From: Ulva prolifera
Taxonomy: Eukaryota; Chlorophyta; Ulvophyceae; Ulvales; Ulvaceae
DNA length: 64,000 nt
Direction of reading: 5' to 3'
Assembly: GCA_023078555.1 (NCBI GenBank)
Contig: CM041199.1
Location: forward strand, 62,001-126,000
The position numbers and the translations under genes were made by a program. Below the pieces are notes generated by a model. That model saw only the letters and a program-made list of their open reading frames with translations. It was not told the DNA's origin and ran no database searches. The first letter of the stretch is position 1. Every line of letters begins with the position of its first letter. Positions 46,801 through 58,000 of this stretch are shown here, one piece after another.

Positions 46801-48439
46801 GAGTCGGTGCCGGACCAGGTAGCGCTGGAATGCTCTGGTCGAACACTGGCTCATTTGTGGGGGGAATCTCACCGTCTGTCATGGGGACGGGTGTGGGGTC
46901 AGTCGCTGGGCCGACGGCAGGTGTGTCCACGGGGGGCATCACAGGAGTCGGCGCCGGGTCAGGTAGCGATGGAATGCTCTGGTCGAACACTGGTTCCTCC
47001 GTGGGGGGCATCCCACCGTCTGTCATGGGGACGAGTGTGGGGTCAATCGCTGGGCCGACGGCAGGTGTGTCCACGGGGGGCATCACAGGAGTCGGCGCCG
47101 GGTCAGGTAGCGATGGAATGCTCTGGTCGAACACTGGTTCCTCTGTGGGGGGCATCCCACCGTCTGTCATGGGGACGGGTGTGGGGTCAATCGCTGGGCC
47201 GACGGCAGGTGTGTCCACGGGGGGCATCACAGGAGTCGGTGCCGGACCAGGTAGCGATGGAATGCTCTGGTCGAACACTGGTTCATCTGTGGGGGGCATC
47301 CCACCGTCTGTCATGGGGACGGGAGTGGGCTCTGTTGGCGCGGCGACAGCAGGTGTGTCCACGGGGGACGTCACAGGAGTCGGTATCGGGTCAGGTAACG
47401 ATGGAATGCTCTGGTCGAACACTGGTTCATCTGTGGGGGGCATCTCACCGTCTGTGATGGGGACGGGAGTGGGCTCTGTTGGCGCGGCGACAGCAGGTGT
47501 GTCCACGGGGGGCATCACAGGAGTCGGCGTCGGGTCAGGTAACGATGGAATGCTCTGGTCGAACACTGGTTCATCTGTGGGGGGCATCTCACCGTCTGTG
47601 ATGGGGACGGGAGTGGGCTCTGTTGGCGCGGCGACAGCAGGTGTGTCCACGGGGGGCATCACAAGAGTCGGCATCGGGTCAGGTAGCGCTGGAATGCTCT
47701 GGTCGAACACTGGCTCATTTGTGGGGGGAATCTCACCGTCTGTCATGGGGACGGGTGTGGGGTCAGTTGCTGGGCCAACGGCAGGTGTTTCAACGGGGGG
47801 CGTCACAGGAGTCGGCATCGGGTCAGGTAACGATGGAATGCTCTGGTCGAATACTGGTTCATCTGTGGGGGGCATCTCACCATCTGGGACGGGCGTCGGC
47901 ATAGGCAGCGGGTCGACGGGCAGGGCATCGGGTGTTGGCGATGGGGGAGTGGCCGCAGGTGTCTCTACAACTGGCGGATTGCCATCGGGCGTCTCCGTTG
48001 GGGGTGTCCCAAGGTCTGCCACAGGCGGAGGGGCAGGCGGCAAGCTTCGTGGCATCAGGGCAGGTGGGGGCGCTGGTGTTGGGGCACCTGTGAGCTCAGG
48101 AGAGCCACCGTACCGGCCGAGCGCCGCAGTAGGCTCGATCAGGGCTGGGGAAGTGATCAGCGCGGCGAACATGTTCTGGGCGGATTCAGCTGCGGCAAAG
48201 TCAAAGGCGGGGTTCAGGCTGGCGTCGCCAAAGGTGCACGCCCCGGTGGAGTTCTCCTGGAGGCCCGGCGCGCAGCCGGTGGAGAGGCATGGCGGCTCCT
48301 CGAGCTGGCCGCAGAAGTCGCTGTCGAACTCGAGGGCAAGGATGGAGCGGGGCAGGAGGGGGGAGCGGCGGAAGCCTGTGGCAGCAGACGCGCCGGTGAG
48401 CGCCGCCGCGGCTGTCACAGCTGCCGCAAACGCCTTCAT
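43810..48439 (-). CDS. Secreted proline-rich repeat protein with two SRCR domains (3 exons)
   Basis: Exons are 48439-46018 (true ATG), 45198-44722 and 44318-43810 (TGA), giving 1135 residues with both introns in phase 1. Residues 1-20 are a signal peptide (MKAFAAAVTAAAALTGASA). A short Cys-containing region follows (FCGQLEEPPCLSTGCAPG), then a Pro-rich spacer. Next come 13 tandem copies of a 48-residue unit with motifs DQSIPSLPDP, PPVDTPAV and MTDGGMPPT. Exon 2 is an SRCR-type domain (GDLRLQGG, WSDIC, SVACRQLGYAGG, VNCNGSEVSLMDCPV). Exon 3 is a second one (GAVRLRGGFGTPCDPL, GEWGTICGG, VICRELGF, ELAVACRQF), ending shortly after the last Cys with no TM helix. It is probably a secreted or cell-wall-associated protein. 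The unit lacks the SPPP density of hydroxyproline-rich extensins. An R1 repeat sits in intron 2. Its SRCR exon 3 is close to an exon of the neighbouring SRCR gene. Confidence 0.85.
44621..44707 (+). repeat. R1-family retroposon tail in SRCR intron
   Basis: The copy carries the core with GAGTTTTCAATGTCC and ends TTACTTTACTCTACTTTAC, only 14 bp from the exon 2 donor. Confidence 0.9.
46088..47905. repeat. 144-bp coding minisatellite, about 13 copies
   Basis: The unit of 144 bp (48 codons) is recognised on the plus strand by GATGGAATGCTCTGGTCGAA once per copy. Variants differ mainly at GGGTCA/GGCTCT and TCAATCGCTGGG/TGTTGGCGCGG positions, and some neighbouring copies share variants. It is part of exon 1 of the SRCR gene on the minus strand. 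Confidence 0.95.
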
Positions 48440-49552
48440 GGTGCTCTTCTCTGGCCTACACGCGCTGTGTGGTCACGCATGCATACAAACGTACGTACAG
48501 ACACACGGCCTGATACCCGGCCTCTGTCCTTTGCAACAACATACGTACTTTGGAATAAATCAGCAGGGACCAACACGAGCTCGGGTGTCCAATGCATGGC
48601 AGAGCACCATACACTTTGAAAACAGCTGGGTCGCCCCCCTCAGGCCCCTTGGATCAAAGTGGCAGCCCACATGCAGATCAGCAATGCTTCTACGAGGCAT
48701 AAAGGTTATAGCGCGTATAAAAATGTGTTTGTTGTGCATGCATGGGGTGCGGGTGCACAGGTGGAGCAGGTGGTGCCCAGAAGAGCACTGCGGAGGCATG
48801 CCATCGTGCAGCTGGGTGTGGCAAGCTCCCAGGCTGCAAGCTACATCTGTGCAGTCTGTGACTGCGTGCATGCATACATTCACACAGATGAAGCAACATG
48901 ATGGACCACCAAGGCATGCTCATGCACGACACCTAAGAAGGACAAAGCTGTCTGAACTGTTGTGATGCAAAAGTTACGTGTGAACATGACGACAGTGCAC
49001 ATGCTGCCAAGTCATAATGTCGGACACGCAACAGGAATGAACCGTGCCTGCATTAGCCAAGCTTGGAATGGGCGAGTGTGCTTCAACTTGCTATTGTAAA
49101 AGGTAAAGGTTGTACAGCATAAAAGCTGTACACTGTAGCCGGACTGACACCATATGACCGAATAGGGACTGTGCAAAGCAGGTACGGCGTGGAGATTGAT
49201 AATTGAGCGTAAGAACACTGATTGGTTTGTGTTGGCATGCTAGAAAGTGAGACTAGATGATGCTCACTGTGCACCCCGCGCAGTGATTTGCCCTGTGTGT
49301 GATGGTGCACGGCACTGCGACAGTGACCAAGACCTGGACCTGTGTCTATTGCCCACTGAAACAGCACAAAAGCTATCTCGATCGAAATACGCCAATGATA
49401 TCCAACTCTTTGCTTGACCTGTGGACATGATGACGTGGCTCTGCCAGCCCAATGCGACATTTCAGCAAGTGTGTGGGCGAAAACGTTATCGACGCTGGTC
49501 CTGACTCTGCCTGGTGACAGATGAACAGGTAGGCGTCGTCTACAAAACTTCG

Positions 49553-49620
49553 TTGTGTTACAAGGACACAGTAAGCAAGGCAGGTAGCACCGCGAGCAGC
49601 AACCAGGGGAATCGCACACA
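49553..49620 (-). repeat. R2-family repeat, 5'-truncated
   Basis: Reverse complement shows the R2 3' end: GCGGTGCTACCTGCCTTGCT then GTCCTTGTAACACA. Only about 65 bp are present. Confidence 0.8.
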
Positions 49621-50698
49621 AACTTCGGTGTGAAATCAAGGCATCAGGTTGCGATATAGACGCGAGGCATCGTGCCGTTGTGCGTCGTTGTTGCCTGTTC
49701 GACCAGGATATTCAAATACTTGGCCAGTCTGCCGGATCTATGAGAGGCTTACCACGGTACCAGAGAACGTCCAGAACCTATCTTCACAATTTATGTGACG
49801 GCATGGATCTGCTGCATCGAAATGGTATTTGTTTGTCGTGGGATCGGAAGCGATCAGGTGTCCATGGCCATGGCCAACTCGTGTGCATACCGCGCAACGC
49901 CGTGGCACCTGTCAACTGATCCGCAGACGATATTCGGAATCGCCAAAATTTTAAATCAGCCATGGACTTACGTAGGCGCGATCATATTTGCATATGCTAG
50001 GGCAACGATCGCGAGGTTTGTGCGGTGGAGCACCGAACGCCTATTGACGCAATAGGCAGCGTTAACAGATACATGCAACAGTATGAACAGAATACTGCTG
50101 AATTGGATACATTTGTCTGTGGACGACATGCAGCTGCCTCGCACCGACGCAGGCCTAAACGAGGACTGCAGCACATCTGAATGGCTGGAAGGCCGCCGCT
50201 GAGCACACCTGTCACGATCTTGTTTACAAGAGCTTGTTTCGTTTGACTGTCCCGGCCAGCTTGAGCTTCACCAATCAGTCTGACGACGTTGTAGCGGGTC
50301 GTCCCAGAGCCAGGCTGTCTGGATGTTCAATCCGATCGATCCCCTCAGGAAGGTATCGCGTAGACCAGTTGCAGATTCAAGACAGTCTATTCTTCACTTG
50401 TTGTTTATATGGAACATACTCCATGATTCCTGTGGCAACACTCGCCTGGACGACGACCAGCAGTGGATGACGTCCAGGCGAGATCCCATACCACCCCCGT
50501 TCACTCCATGGTAACATGCACACGCCAATCGAATTTATTCGCCTATTTTTGTTTTGAACCAAGAAGGTCAGGGGACGCAACGAGTGCTGTGCAGTGGCAA
50601 AATGCCAATGCATGCGAACGTTGCAGCATGCGTCCTGCACAGCACGGACTCCAGTGCGCTGTCCGAACACATCCTGCACGGAAGCTGAAGCTAGCAGC

Positions 50699-51632
50699 TT
50701 AGCAGCAGGCCACTAGAACGGTCTGTTGTGGCGTGAAGACTTGAGCGGAGTCCAACGGAGCCCAAGCAGGACCCAATTGCAAAGGACAAGTCTGAGGATG
50801 GCTGAGTTCGGAGTGGACTGTGCTCGGGTTCGAAATGATCATGATCGGAAGTGAGCTGGTGCTCAAGCTTGCGCACTTGATCGTGAACGGCGTTTCGACC
50901 CGATCGGGTGCACCGGGGGCCACGCGCTGAACTGCTTTGCCAGGCGCTAGAATGACCAGGTGAAGCTGTCTCGGGGAAATATCAGCGGGCGGATGGTCCA
51001 CAGCCCTTCCTGGCATTAAAGTTATCTTGACATTATCTTCAGGTGCCACTTGCACAATGATTTGTGCAGCTACGTCACGTGCACTGAAGACTTCCTGAAC
51101 CTGCGTCGATGTGCGACGTCTTGTGCAATCGCCCCTTGCAAATGCGAGCTTGCCTAGTTGCAGTGGGCTGGCATGCCAAGTAACAATGCTTGATTTTGAA
51201 TCACCTACGTGAAGCCCTTCGATTGACCGACAAAAGCAGAGCAAGTTCTTGTTTGAACCTGTCAAGGACCGAACTGGGTAACGGCGCTTGCGTCCAATTT
51301 GACAGGCAACAGTGCCTGATCTCACGCTCTAACAGTAGAAGGGACTGGAATACAATGTGTACAAGTGTGGTACAGCATGTCGGCGTTTCCTGTCCACCTG
51401 AGGCGGTTTCGTGCGCAAGCGTAGCGCCCAAGCTATATATTGCTTGAGTAAGCACGATGCGCTGCGTGCTGGCCCAGGCAGTAATATGTGGCTGCCACAG
51501 GTCTGCGCTTCCTTCCAAGTTTGTTGGATGAGGTGTGACACCAGTGGTGTGACACACCTCTGCGCTGCTGCCTAACACAGCTGGATCACATATCTCAGCC
51601 AGAGCAGGGCGTGTTGACGGGCAGCCGGCCAT
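50699..51632 (-). CDS. Possible unrecognised gene, at least two exons
   Basis: A true ATG at 51632 opens 143 codons (MAGCPSTRPALAEICDPAVL to a stop at 51201) with balanced composition. A second frame continues through 51,280-50,699 with protein-like sequence (VQEVFSARDVAAQIIVQVAP; RQLHLVILAPGKAVQRVAPG). A splice near 51,210 (TAG|GTGATT) could join them, but I could not fix the phase. No domain recognised. Confidence 0.32.
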
Positions 51633-52257
51633 AGCCAGACCATGATCTGCATTTCACTCCCCGCATGTCCTTATGAGCGGTCGATCTTCGAAAGTGCCAG
51701 GTGCGACTGTGCCTGTCCCGATCACCTGTCCTCGTCAGACGCTGTGTTCAGCTGAACTTTGCGTACGTACAAATGCATTTGTTTAAACGATGCGGGAGCT
51801 CCTCCAGCGGTAACGGTTTGAAAGAAGGTCAGCATGCTTGCTTGCAACGTCAACATCGTCGCTCGCTGTCCAGCTGGCGTGACTGGCACTGAGAGAGCTC
51901 AGCGCCAGGTGGGCCGCCTTCCACAGCCCCGCACTGCTTCACACAGAGCACGCCTCTGCACGTCCGCAGATCTTGACTGCTGAGGAATGTTTTTAGCCGA
52001 GATCACTGCATCTGGGTCACGCCATCGCTGCAGATTGTGTTGAGTGTGTATGTGCTCAGCAGGCTTGAGGTGGGTCTGTCGTGCCAAGGCTCAGTCCATA
52101 CCAACGTCGGGTCATCGGGCCCCATCACGTAGGACAGCATTGATTATCTGGCTGTATATGGATGATAGCCACTTGAACACTGCAAGGCGACCTTTGAGAC
52201 TCGGTACACTGCACGGAACAGCAGGTACAGCTGTATGTAGAGGGAATTTGAACAAAG

Positions 52258-52512
52258 ATGAAGCCAGGCTGGCAGGATGCATGTCCAAGACACCACGATT
52301 ACAAGACCACCACTTGCCATCTGCTCAACTGCGCATCAGCACTGTGGCCTTGGCAGGGCGTGATCGCAGCTGTCACCCTGTCACAGCCCACGTTCAACAG
52401 CTGTGCGAGCTGCAAGGCCGAGATCTTCAGCTGTACAGCCAAGAACATCAATGGCACTGGGCACATTCACAGACTTGCATGGTCGGATTCTGTAGTCAGG
52501 AGCGTTCTGTAG
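52258..52512 (+). CDS. Small Cys-rich ORF, unrecognised
   Basis: An ATG opens 84 codons with nine Cys/His-rich positions (CPRHHDYKTTTCHLLNC; SCASCKAEIFSC). It could be a metal-binding or secreted exon or chance. No signal peptide; no neighbours support it. Confidence 0.22.
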   Translation: MKPGWQDACPRHHDYKTTTCHLLNCASALWPWQGVIAAVTLSQPTFNSCASCKAEIFSCTAKNINGTGHIHRLAWSDSVVRSVL

Positions 52513-52949
52513 TCAGGAGCGGCAACTACATTCGTGATGCTGTGTGGCAGACCAGTGATGAGGCCGCTGCAGCACTCAGTTGTCGCACAATTTGGGTCCT
52601 CTGAGGCTGTCAATCACTTGCGATGGCACCAGCATGCTACTCCGGGCACAGCACTGCCATGTGGCTGGCATGGGCGATTGTGAGCAACTGATTGCGTGTG
52701 TCCTGTGCCTGGAAACACCGGTTTCACTCCGAGTGGGCATGATCAGCTGCCGCGTGCCGGTGCAAAATGTCATCACAATCAGCAAGGGGGAACCAGAACG
52801 GAACATGCGAGCCAAGCATTCAGTCAGCAGCCATGCAGTGAAACAGGACCACGTCACTGATGTGACATCAGCACCAGGAATTCCTTGGTAATGCAAGACC
52901 AGGCTATCTGCCACAGCAAGCAGAGTTACAACTGCTCGATGTCGTCGCA

Positions 52950-53190
52950 CGGCGGCGGGCGTTGTGGTGTTGGCGGTTGTGTGCACGTGTGGGCCGGAGG
53001 GTCTGTGCGTGCGTGTATGGGCGTGTGGGTGTGTGCTTGGCGGTCTGCAGATCTGTGTCGTTTGCTGCGCCGGTGATGGGTTTTCTGGGCGTGGTGGGTG
53101 TCGCGTGCGTGGGTGGCTGGGTGTTTGCTTCGTCTGTTTGCTTCTTTCGCGGTGCTGCCCGCCTTGCTGCCTTTGTCCTTGTAACACACA
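52950..53190 (+). repeat. R2-family repeat, diverged copy
   Basis: A GT-rich body, then GCGGTGCTGCCCGCCTTGCT and CTTTGTCCTTGTAACACAC, the same 3' end as the other copies. Confidence 0.75.
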
Positions 53191-54135
53191 ACTGCTCGAC
53201 AGTCTGGACGGTTACATGTGCACCTCACATCGCAGCTCTCACACAACCTAGTGTATGTATGTATGGTCTGTCTCCTTTGTACACGATTGATTAGGACACC
53301 GCCAGACCGTGCATTGCGTGTCTATAGCTCGCATGGCAACCCTCATGCAGAACGCCTGCCATCACACCAGGAAGTCCCGCCTGGTCATACAAAGGCCCTG
53401 TTGCATCTAGCCTGCCTTGACTGCCCATGAGGCACCACACACACAACGTGGCGACGGATCACACAGAAATCGATCATGCAGGCACCTGCCAGACCCAGTG
53501 CCGAAGGCTGTGTGAAGCACCACAGCTGTGCGGCAACACACATGCATGCCCAGAGCTCTGCTGCGGCTCTCTCCCTGCACGCTGCTGCTTGTGAGGTGCC
53601 CCTGCCGCCACGCTGCTCCACCTGGGATAACAACGTTCTGCCAAGCCTCAGTCAGCGAAGCTCTTAGGGCTGGCCAGACAGAAGCTTGCTTCCCTTCACC
53701 ACTAAGCATTCTGTACCGTACGCGAAACGCATGATATGTATTCTAACCTGTAACACACGTCGAGATGGACATTTCACTAAACAGGCCACTCCTGCATCAA
53801 CCTATGCGGGAGCTCGGTCCCAACGCTCGTCCTCACCAACAACTGGCCCTGGGCAAGCCGCACGCGGTGCCTGCGATGCACCGCCGCTCAAAGCTGCCGG
53901 TGCGGCGGCCGAGCCTTGGCTGGCGCCTCTTTGAAGCCCATGTACAGCCTTCCACAGCGCCACGATGACCACAACGAGGTGTGCTCTCAGGGTGCAGATC
54001 TACCGAATGATGGTGGAACCTGCAGCAACACTGCGGCAGCCTTGCACACATGCATGCATACAACTTCTTTGTAACTACATACATACATACACTGGACGCT
54101 CTGCGCCGCATGAGTGGATTTGCGTGTGTGTTCCT

Positions 54136-54235
54136 AGCAACGGCTCGCTGCCCGGCCTCTGTCCTTTGTAACTACATACACTGGGTGCTCCGGCTCCGTG
54201 TCCAGCTCCTGTCCTGTGTAACTACATGCACTAAT
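54136..54235 (+). repeat. Short GTCCTTTGTAAC repeat, tandem-like
   Basis: GCCTCTGTCCTTTGTAACTACATACACT is followed within 50 bp by CTCCTGTCCTGTGTAACTACATGCACT (shown split here: CTGTCCTTTGTAACTACAT and CTGTCCTGTGTAACTACAT). A related copy is at about 48,520. It resembles the last bases of R2. Confidence 0.55.
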
Positions 54236-54256
54236 CGCTGTCTTGTCAGTGCGTGT

Positions 54257-54339
54257 CAAGTAAAGTACATTTAAATGTACTGAGCCGTATCCTGAAGAGG
54301 ACATTGACAACTCCGAATCAACGGGACCACATATGCCGT
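54257..54339 (-). repeat. R1-family retroposon tail, minus orientation
   Basis: Reverse complement gives CGGCATATGTGGTCCCGTTG, GGAGTTGTCAATGTCC and GGATACGGCTCAGTACATTT, ending in CTTTACTT. Confidence 0.88.
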
Positions 54340-54542
54340 GTGGCCCACGGACTGTTGCATCAGGAGCCACGTGAGCTGGGAGTCGCATCAGCTCACTTTT
54401 GTTGAATGCAACAGTATGACAGCTCCGTGACAGGACCTGCTTTGAGCTTGCCGTTCAGGTGCTGGCCCGCCTGCGAGCCAGAGCCAGGGGCGCTGGCAGT
54501 GTCCGCACGAACCACAGCTGCGATTGGGTACACACTTGGTGA

Positions 54543-54645
54543 TTTACCCCTTCAGCATGCGGTCCCCTTTCACAGTTGTCGATGCCCTGTAATGGACACT
54601 ATAGTGGCACAGCTCAGTAGATGCAGAGTTACGTTACTGTACATG
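54543..54645 (+). repeat. Degraded R1-family repeat
   Basis: Ordered matches to TTACCCCTTC, GCATGCGGTCC, AGTTGTCGATGCCC, CAGCTCAGTAGATGCAGAG and TTACGTTACTGTAC. Confidence 0.6.
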
Positions 54646-54839
54646 TAGCTGTGGTGTGGCTCGGTCATGCGGTAATCACGTGCCTGCCCCCCCGCCGCTG
54701 TCCTGGTGACACACCCGGCTGCCCACCTCGCCACCTTTATCCTAGTGACAAACCCAGCTGCTGCTGAAGGCCGATCGAGGGCAGTGCTCCACACGCCGGT
54801 CACTTTCCCGACACTTTTTGGAGTATGCGGCGGTATATT

Positions 54840-54868
54840 ACCGACGGCCAGCGAAGCGAGCTGTCGGT
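54840..54868. repeat. Hairpin element A
   Basis: Arms ACCGACGGC / GCTGTCGGT (one G:T pair) around CAGCGAAGCGA. The flank TTCTCCCGC is shared with element B. Confidence 0.85.
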
Positions 54869-54944
54869 TCTCCCGCTGACACGAGGGGTTTCGCGGTGTA
54901 AACCTACCGTTTCCCCAACAGATTTGAAACTTTTGGGCAAATTC

Positions 54945-54971
54945 CCGACGGCCAGCGAAGCAAGCCGTCGG
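54945..54971. repeat. Hairpin element B
   Basis: Perfect 8-bp arms CCGACGGC / GCCGTCGG around CAGCGAAGCAA, followed by TTTTCCCGCC. It is the same element as A, about 105 bp away in the same orientation. Confidence 0.85.
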
Positions 54972-55021
54972 TTTTCCCGCCAGGAAAACATCCACCTGTA
55001 GAGCACTGGTCGAGGGCGCAC

Positions 55022-58000
55022 CTGTGATCTCAAACTGCCGGCAGAGGACGCCGAAGCGGCGGCGCTGCTGCGTGGCGCAGCTCGCGTCGACACCTGCCCC
55101 CGCGGTGGAGTCGCCAAAGCCCTCAGGGAAGAAGCAGTCCTCGAGGCGGGCCTCCTTACCGGTACATGTCACCTGCACGCAATTACGTTGATTCCGCTGC
55201 TGAGCCACATTACGCTGACGAGCGGGATTGCTCTGCCTCTTTGCTCATGCTTCAGGGGGGGTCGCCCTGAGTGGACATGGTGGCAACTATGCAGGATACC
55301 GTCTACATGTGCATAGTGCCAAAGCCAACATGCGACAGGATTCCCTTGACTTACATGGCTGGCCAGGGGCCTGACCTCGTGTCCATCGTACACAACGAAA
55401 GGTGCGCCAGTACTGCATCGTTGGGGCGGCGAGGCACAAGATATCACACGTTGGCAGCACGGGGACACGACCGCACACAGCACCACTCTTAGGGTCCTGG
55501 AACTTATGGTGGATCTATGCGGGTGCTCCCTCGCGTCATGGCTACGATCAAACACGCCTCAGGTAGTCCATTGTTGACGGAACGGACGACGGAGTGAGGC
55601 GTAGAGGGGAGGGGGGCACCTCTGTTGCAAAGGCGATCCCAGGCTCATAGTCGTCTCTGTAGAATTCGTCCGTGTAGTCACCGGGCAGGAAGTCCGAGCG
55701 GCGGTCCTCTCCGACGTCGTAGATGCCTCCAAAGCGGAAGCCCAGCTGCCGGCACACGACCTGCACCCTCACCACGTGACTGAGTGCTTCTTCGCCCGTA
55801 CGCGCCGCATGCATTCGTGGCCGGCTGACTGCCGCAGCCGCTCGCCGGCCGGTGGAGCGCAACTAGGCGTTGGGTCTGCTGCAGGTGAGGCTGCTGCAGG
55901 TGAACCCGGGGTTTGGGGCCGCCACTGCGGCGGCCGTGGCTATGGCGTTTCTGCGGGTATCGGAGGTGCCGATGTCGGCAGAGCGGGGCAGCTGCCTCCG
56001 GGGCATGTGGCGGTGCATGCATGTCGCCGCGTGCAACGCTGTCGTGTCCAACAGGCTCCCAAGGCACGGCCGCAATGCATGGCCACAGGTGCACAGGGAC
56101 ATGGGCAGCACAGCCGCGGTGCGGCTTCAGCCAAAACGGCATGGTGCTCCTTCTTTAAAGCGACAGGGCCAAGGACACTGAGGGTGGCGGCACAAACGCG
56201 GCGGGGGGCACTGGCACGCAGGGGTGAGCAGCCAGTGTCCAAGGGTGCCCGTGTGGAGTGGCAACACTACAGTTGGGCAGAACACTGGGATCATGTCGTG
56301 GCTGATCACCAGGGCGTATGTGGTCCCGGTCAACTGGAGTTGTTAATGCCCCAAAAGGATTTCACTGCACACAGCAACGGCATGGGCGACCAGCAAACAG
56401 TGGGGGGGGAGAGGGGAGCATGAGAAGGCACCTGCGCGTCAAGGACAAACATATCTGCCGCGCGGTTGCGGAACGTCTCGTCCGTGGTGCAGATGCGGCC
56501 CCACTGGCCGCCGCGGAAGAGCTCGACGGCACCAAAGTGCGCCACGTCGCATGCCGCCGTTGCCGGCTGGCCGCGCACGACGGGCACCAGCCTCACGTCC
56601 CCCTCCTGCGGCGCCACAGCAGCCTCTTCGCAGCCTGCAAACAGTACCTGTCGTGGGTTGAAGCTGTGGTGATGTCAAGCCTTCGTGGTCTTGAGCTGTG
56701 GGCACGCCCGGCCTAGACCACATGAATGTCGGTTGCGTGCCGGCGGTGGTTTCACGCATGCATGTGCATGTACGGTCACAGCCAGCACAGACGCACACAA
56801 ACATCCCCGCCCGGCCGCCCGGACGTCCCGGCGGCTGGCGCATGTGCTCGTATCGTGAATACCGCACCGGTCGGGTTTGTGCACATCACCGCCACATCAA
56901 ACAAGCCCCCCGCGATGCTCGCGTCCTCAAACACGCCGCGCCGCGTGGCCGTGCCCGCGCACGCTGCGAGCGACTCTTCGTCTCCCCGGCACGCGAGCGA
57001 CACCGCGGAGCGCGCGTCGACGCCGTCGCCCGGCAGCGGCGCCGCGTTGGACGCCGTGAACTGCGCGCCGGCGGCGAAGCCGAGCGAGCGGCAGGCGACG
57101 GCGGCGCCGCGGCGGCCGAGCGCCTGGTCATCGTTCTCGCTCAGGGTCGTCCAGAAGCCATCGAACACGACCTCGAGGCGGCCGTACGCCCACGCGCCGC
57201 CGGGGTCTGCGGCGCCGTCGACGAGGCGGGCGGTGCCCTCTGCCGCTTCTGCATGCACACGCAAACCATGCATGTGGTATTCTTGCAGAGGGGTATCGTA
57301 TTGACCCCTGGGGAGTGTGCGGCGCGTGATGAATCAGCGATGGGGGCTTGCGTGTGTGTCCCGGGAGCTCGGTTGCGGGGCAGACCGCTCTGCGCGCTGA
57401 GCAGGACCTGAGCCCCCCCCCTGTTGCACTCTGGGAGTTGCACCTGTGATCCCAGGATCGCGAGACCCCCACAGACGAGTCTTTGTGCAAGCACTGCAAG
57501 GTACAGCTCGAGAGCGCTTATGAGCGAGGGTGATGGATGGATCAGAGCAGCTTGGGCCATTGCAGCTCAGAGCACCACAGCAGACTACGCAGCAGAGCAA
57601 CAAACAGCACACACTAGGCGAGAGAGGGACTACGAGGGCCCTCGCTATCAGTGTTGGGTCGTCGGGCCCGATCAGATACAACATTCAGATTACTTGGGTC
57701 TATTATCTGGCTTGCGGCCCTGAAAAACATGTCTGCAAGAGGACACAACACTGTTGGCTAGGTGATCTTGAGGCGCGATGGGTAGGTGAGGCCCGCACCG
57801 ACAGGCGAGCAGAAGAGGCGCTGAGGGTTGCCGCAGGTGGCGGTGTTGCCGAAGCCGGGCAGGCGGCAGCCCAGCACGCTGTCCTCCGTGCCGTCGCAGC
57901 GGAACCCCCCTAGCCACGGCGGCGCGAGCGTGACGCCCGCCGCTAGCGTCGGCTCCGCGATCGTGAACTGCAGGCCGTCCTCGAAGCCGAGCTGGCGGCA

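Larger units (their letters stand above)
48440..55021. other. Region between the two SRCR genes
   Basis: No well-supported gene. It should include the last exon(s) of the upstream SRCR gene, whose exon chain stops in phase 1 at 55022. One candidate is the minus-strand frame at about 53,990-53,800 entered after TTCGGTAG, not confirmed. Two weak unknown genes (50.7-51.6 kb, 52.3 kb), R1 and R2 copies, a GTCCTTTGTAAC-type repeat (48,510 and 54,150-54,220) and two hairpins are listed separately. Confidence 0.45.

Noticed and set aside
46074..48965. 963-codon plus-strand ORF (Gly/Ser-rich) and a 450-codon ORF in a third frame
   Set aside because: Both arise because the 144-bp repeat unit is a multiple of three and stop-free in several frames. 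The minus frame has a signal peptide, Cys region and splice-linked SRCR domains, so it is the gene.
53800..53995. Possible TM plus cytoplasmic-tail exon of the large SRCR gene (HLVVVIVALWKAV)
   Set aside because: The hydrophobic run is short and its frame does not match the phase-1 end of the last SRCR exon; the in-phase frame has no TM helix.
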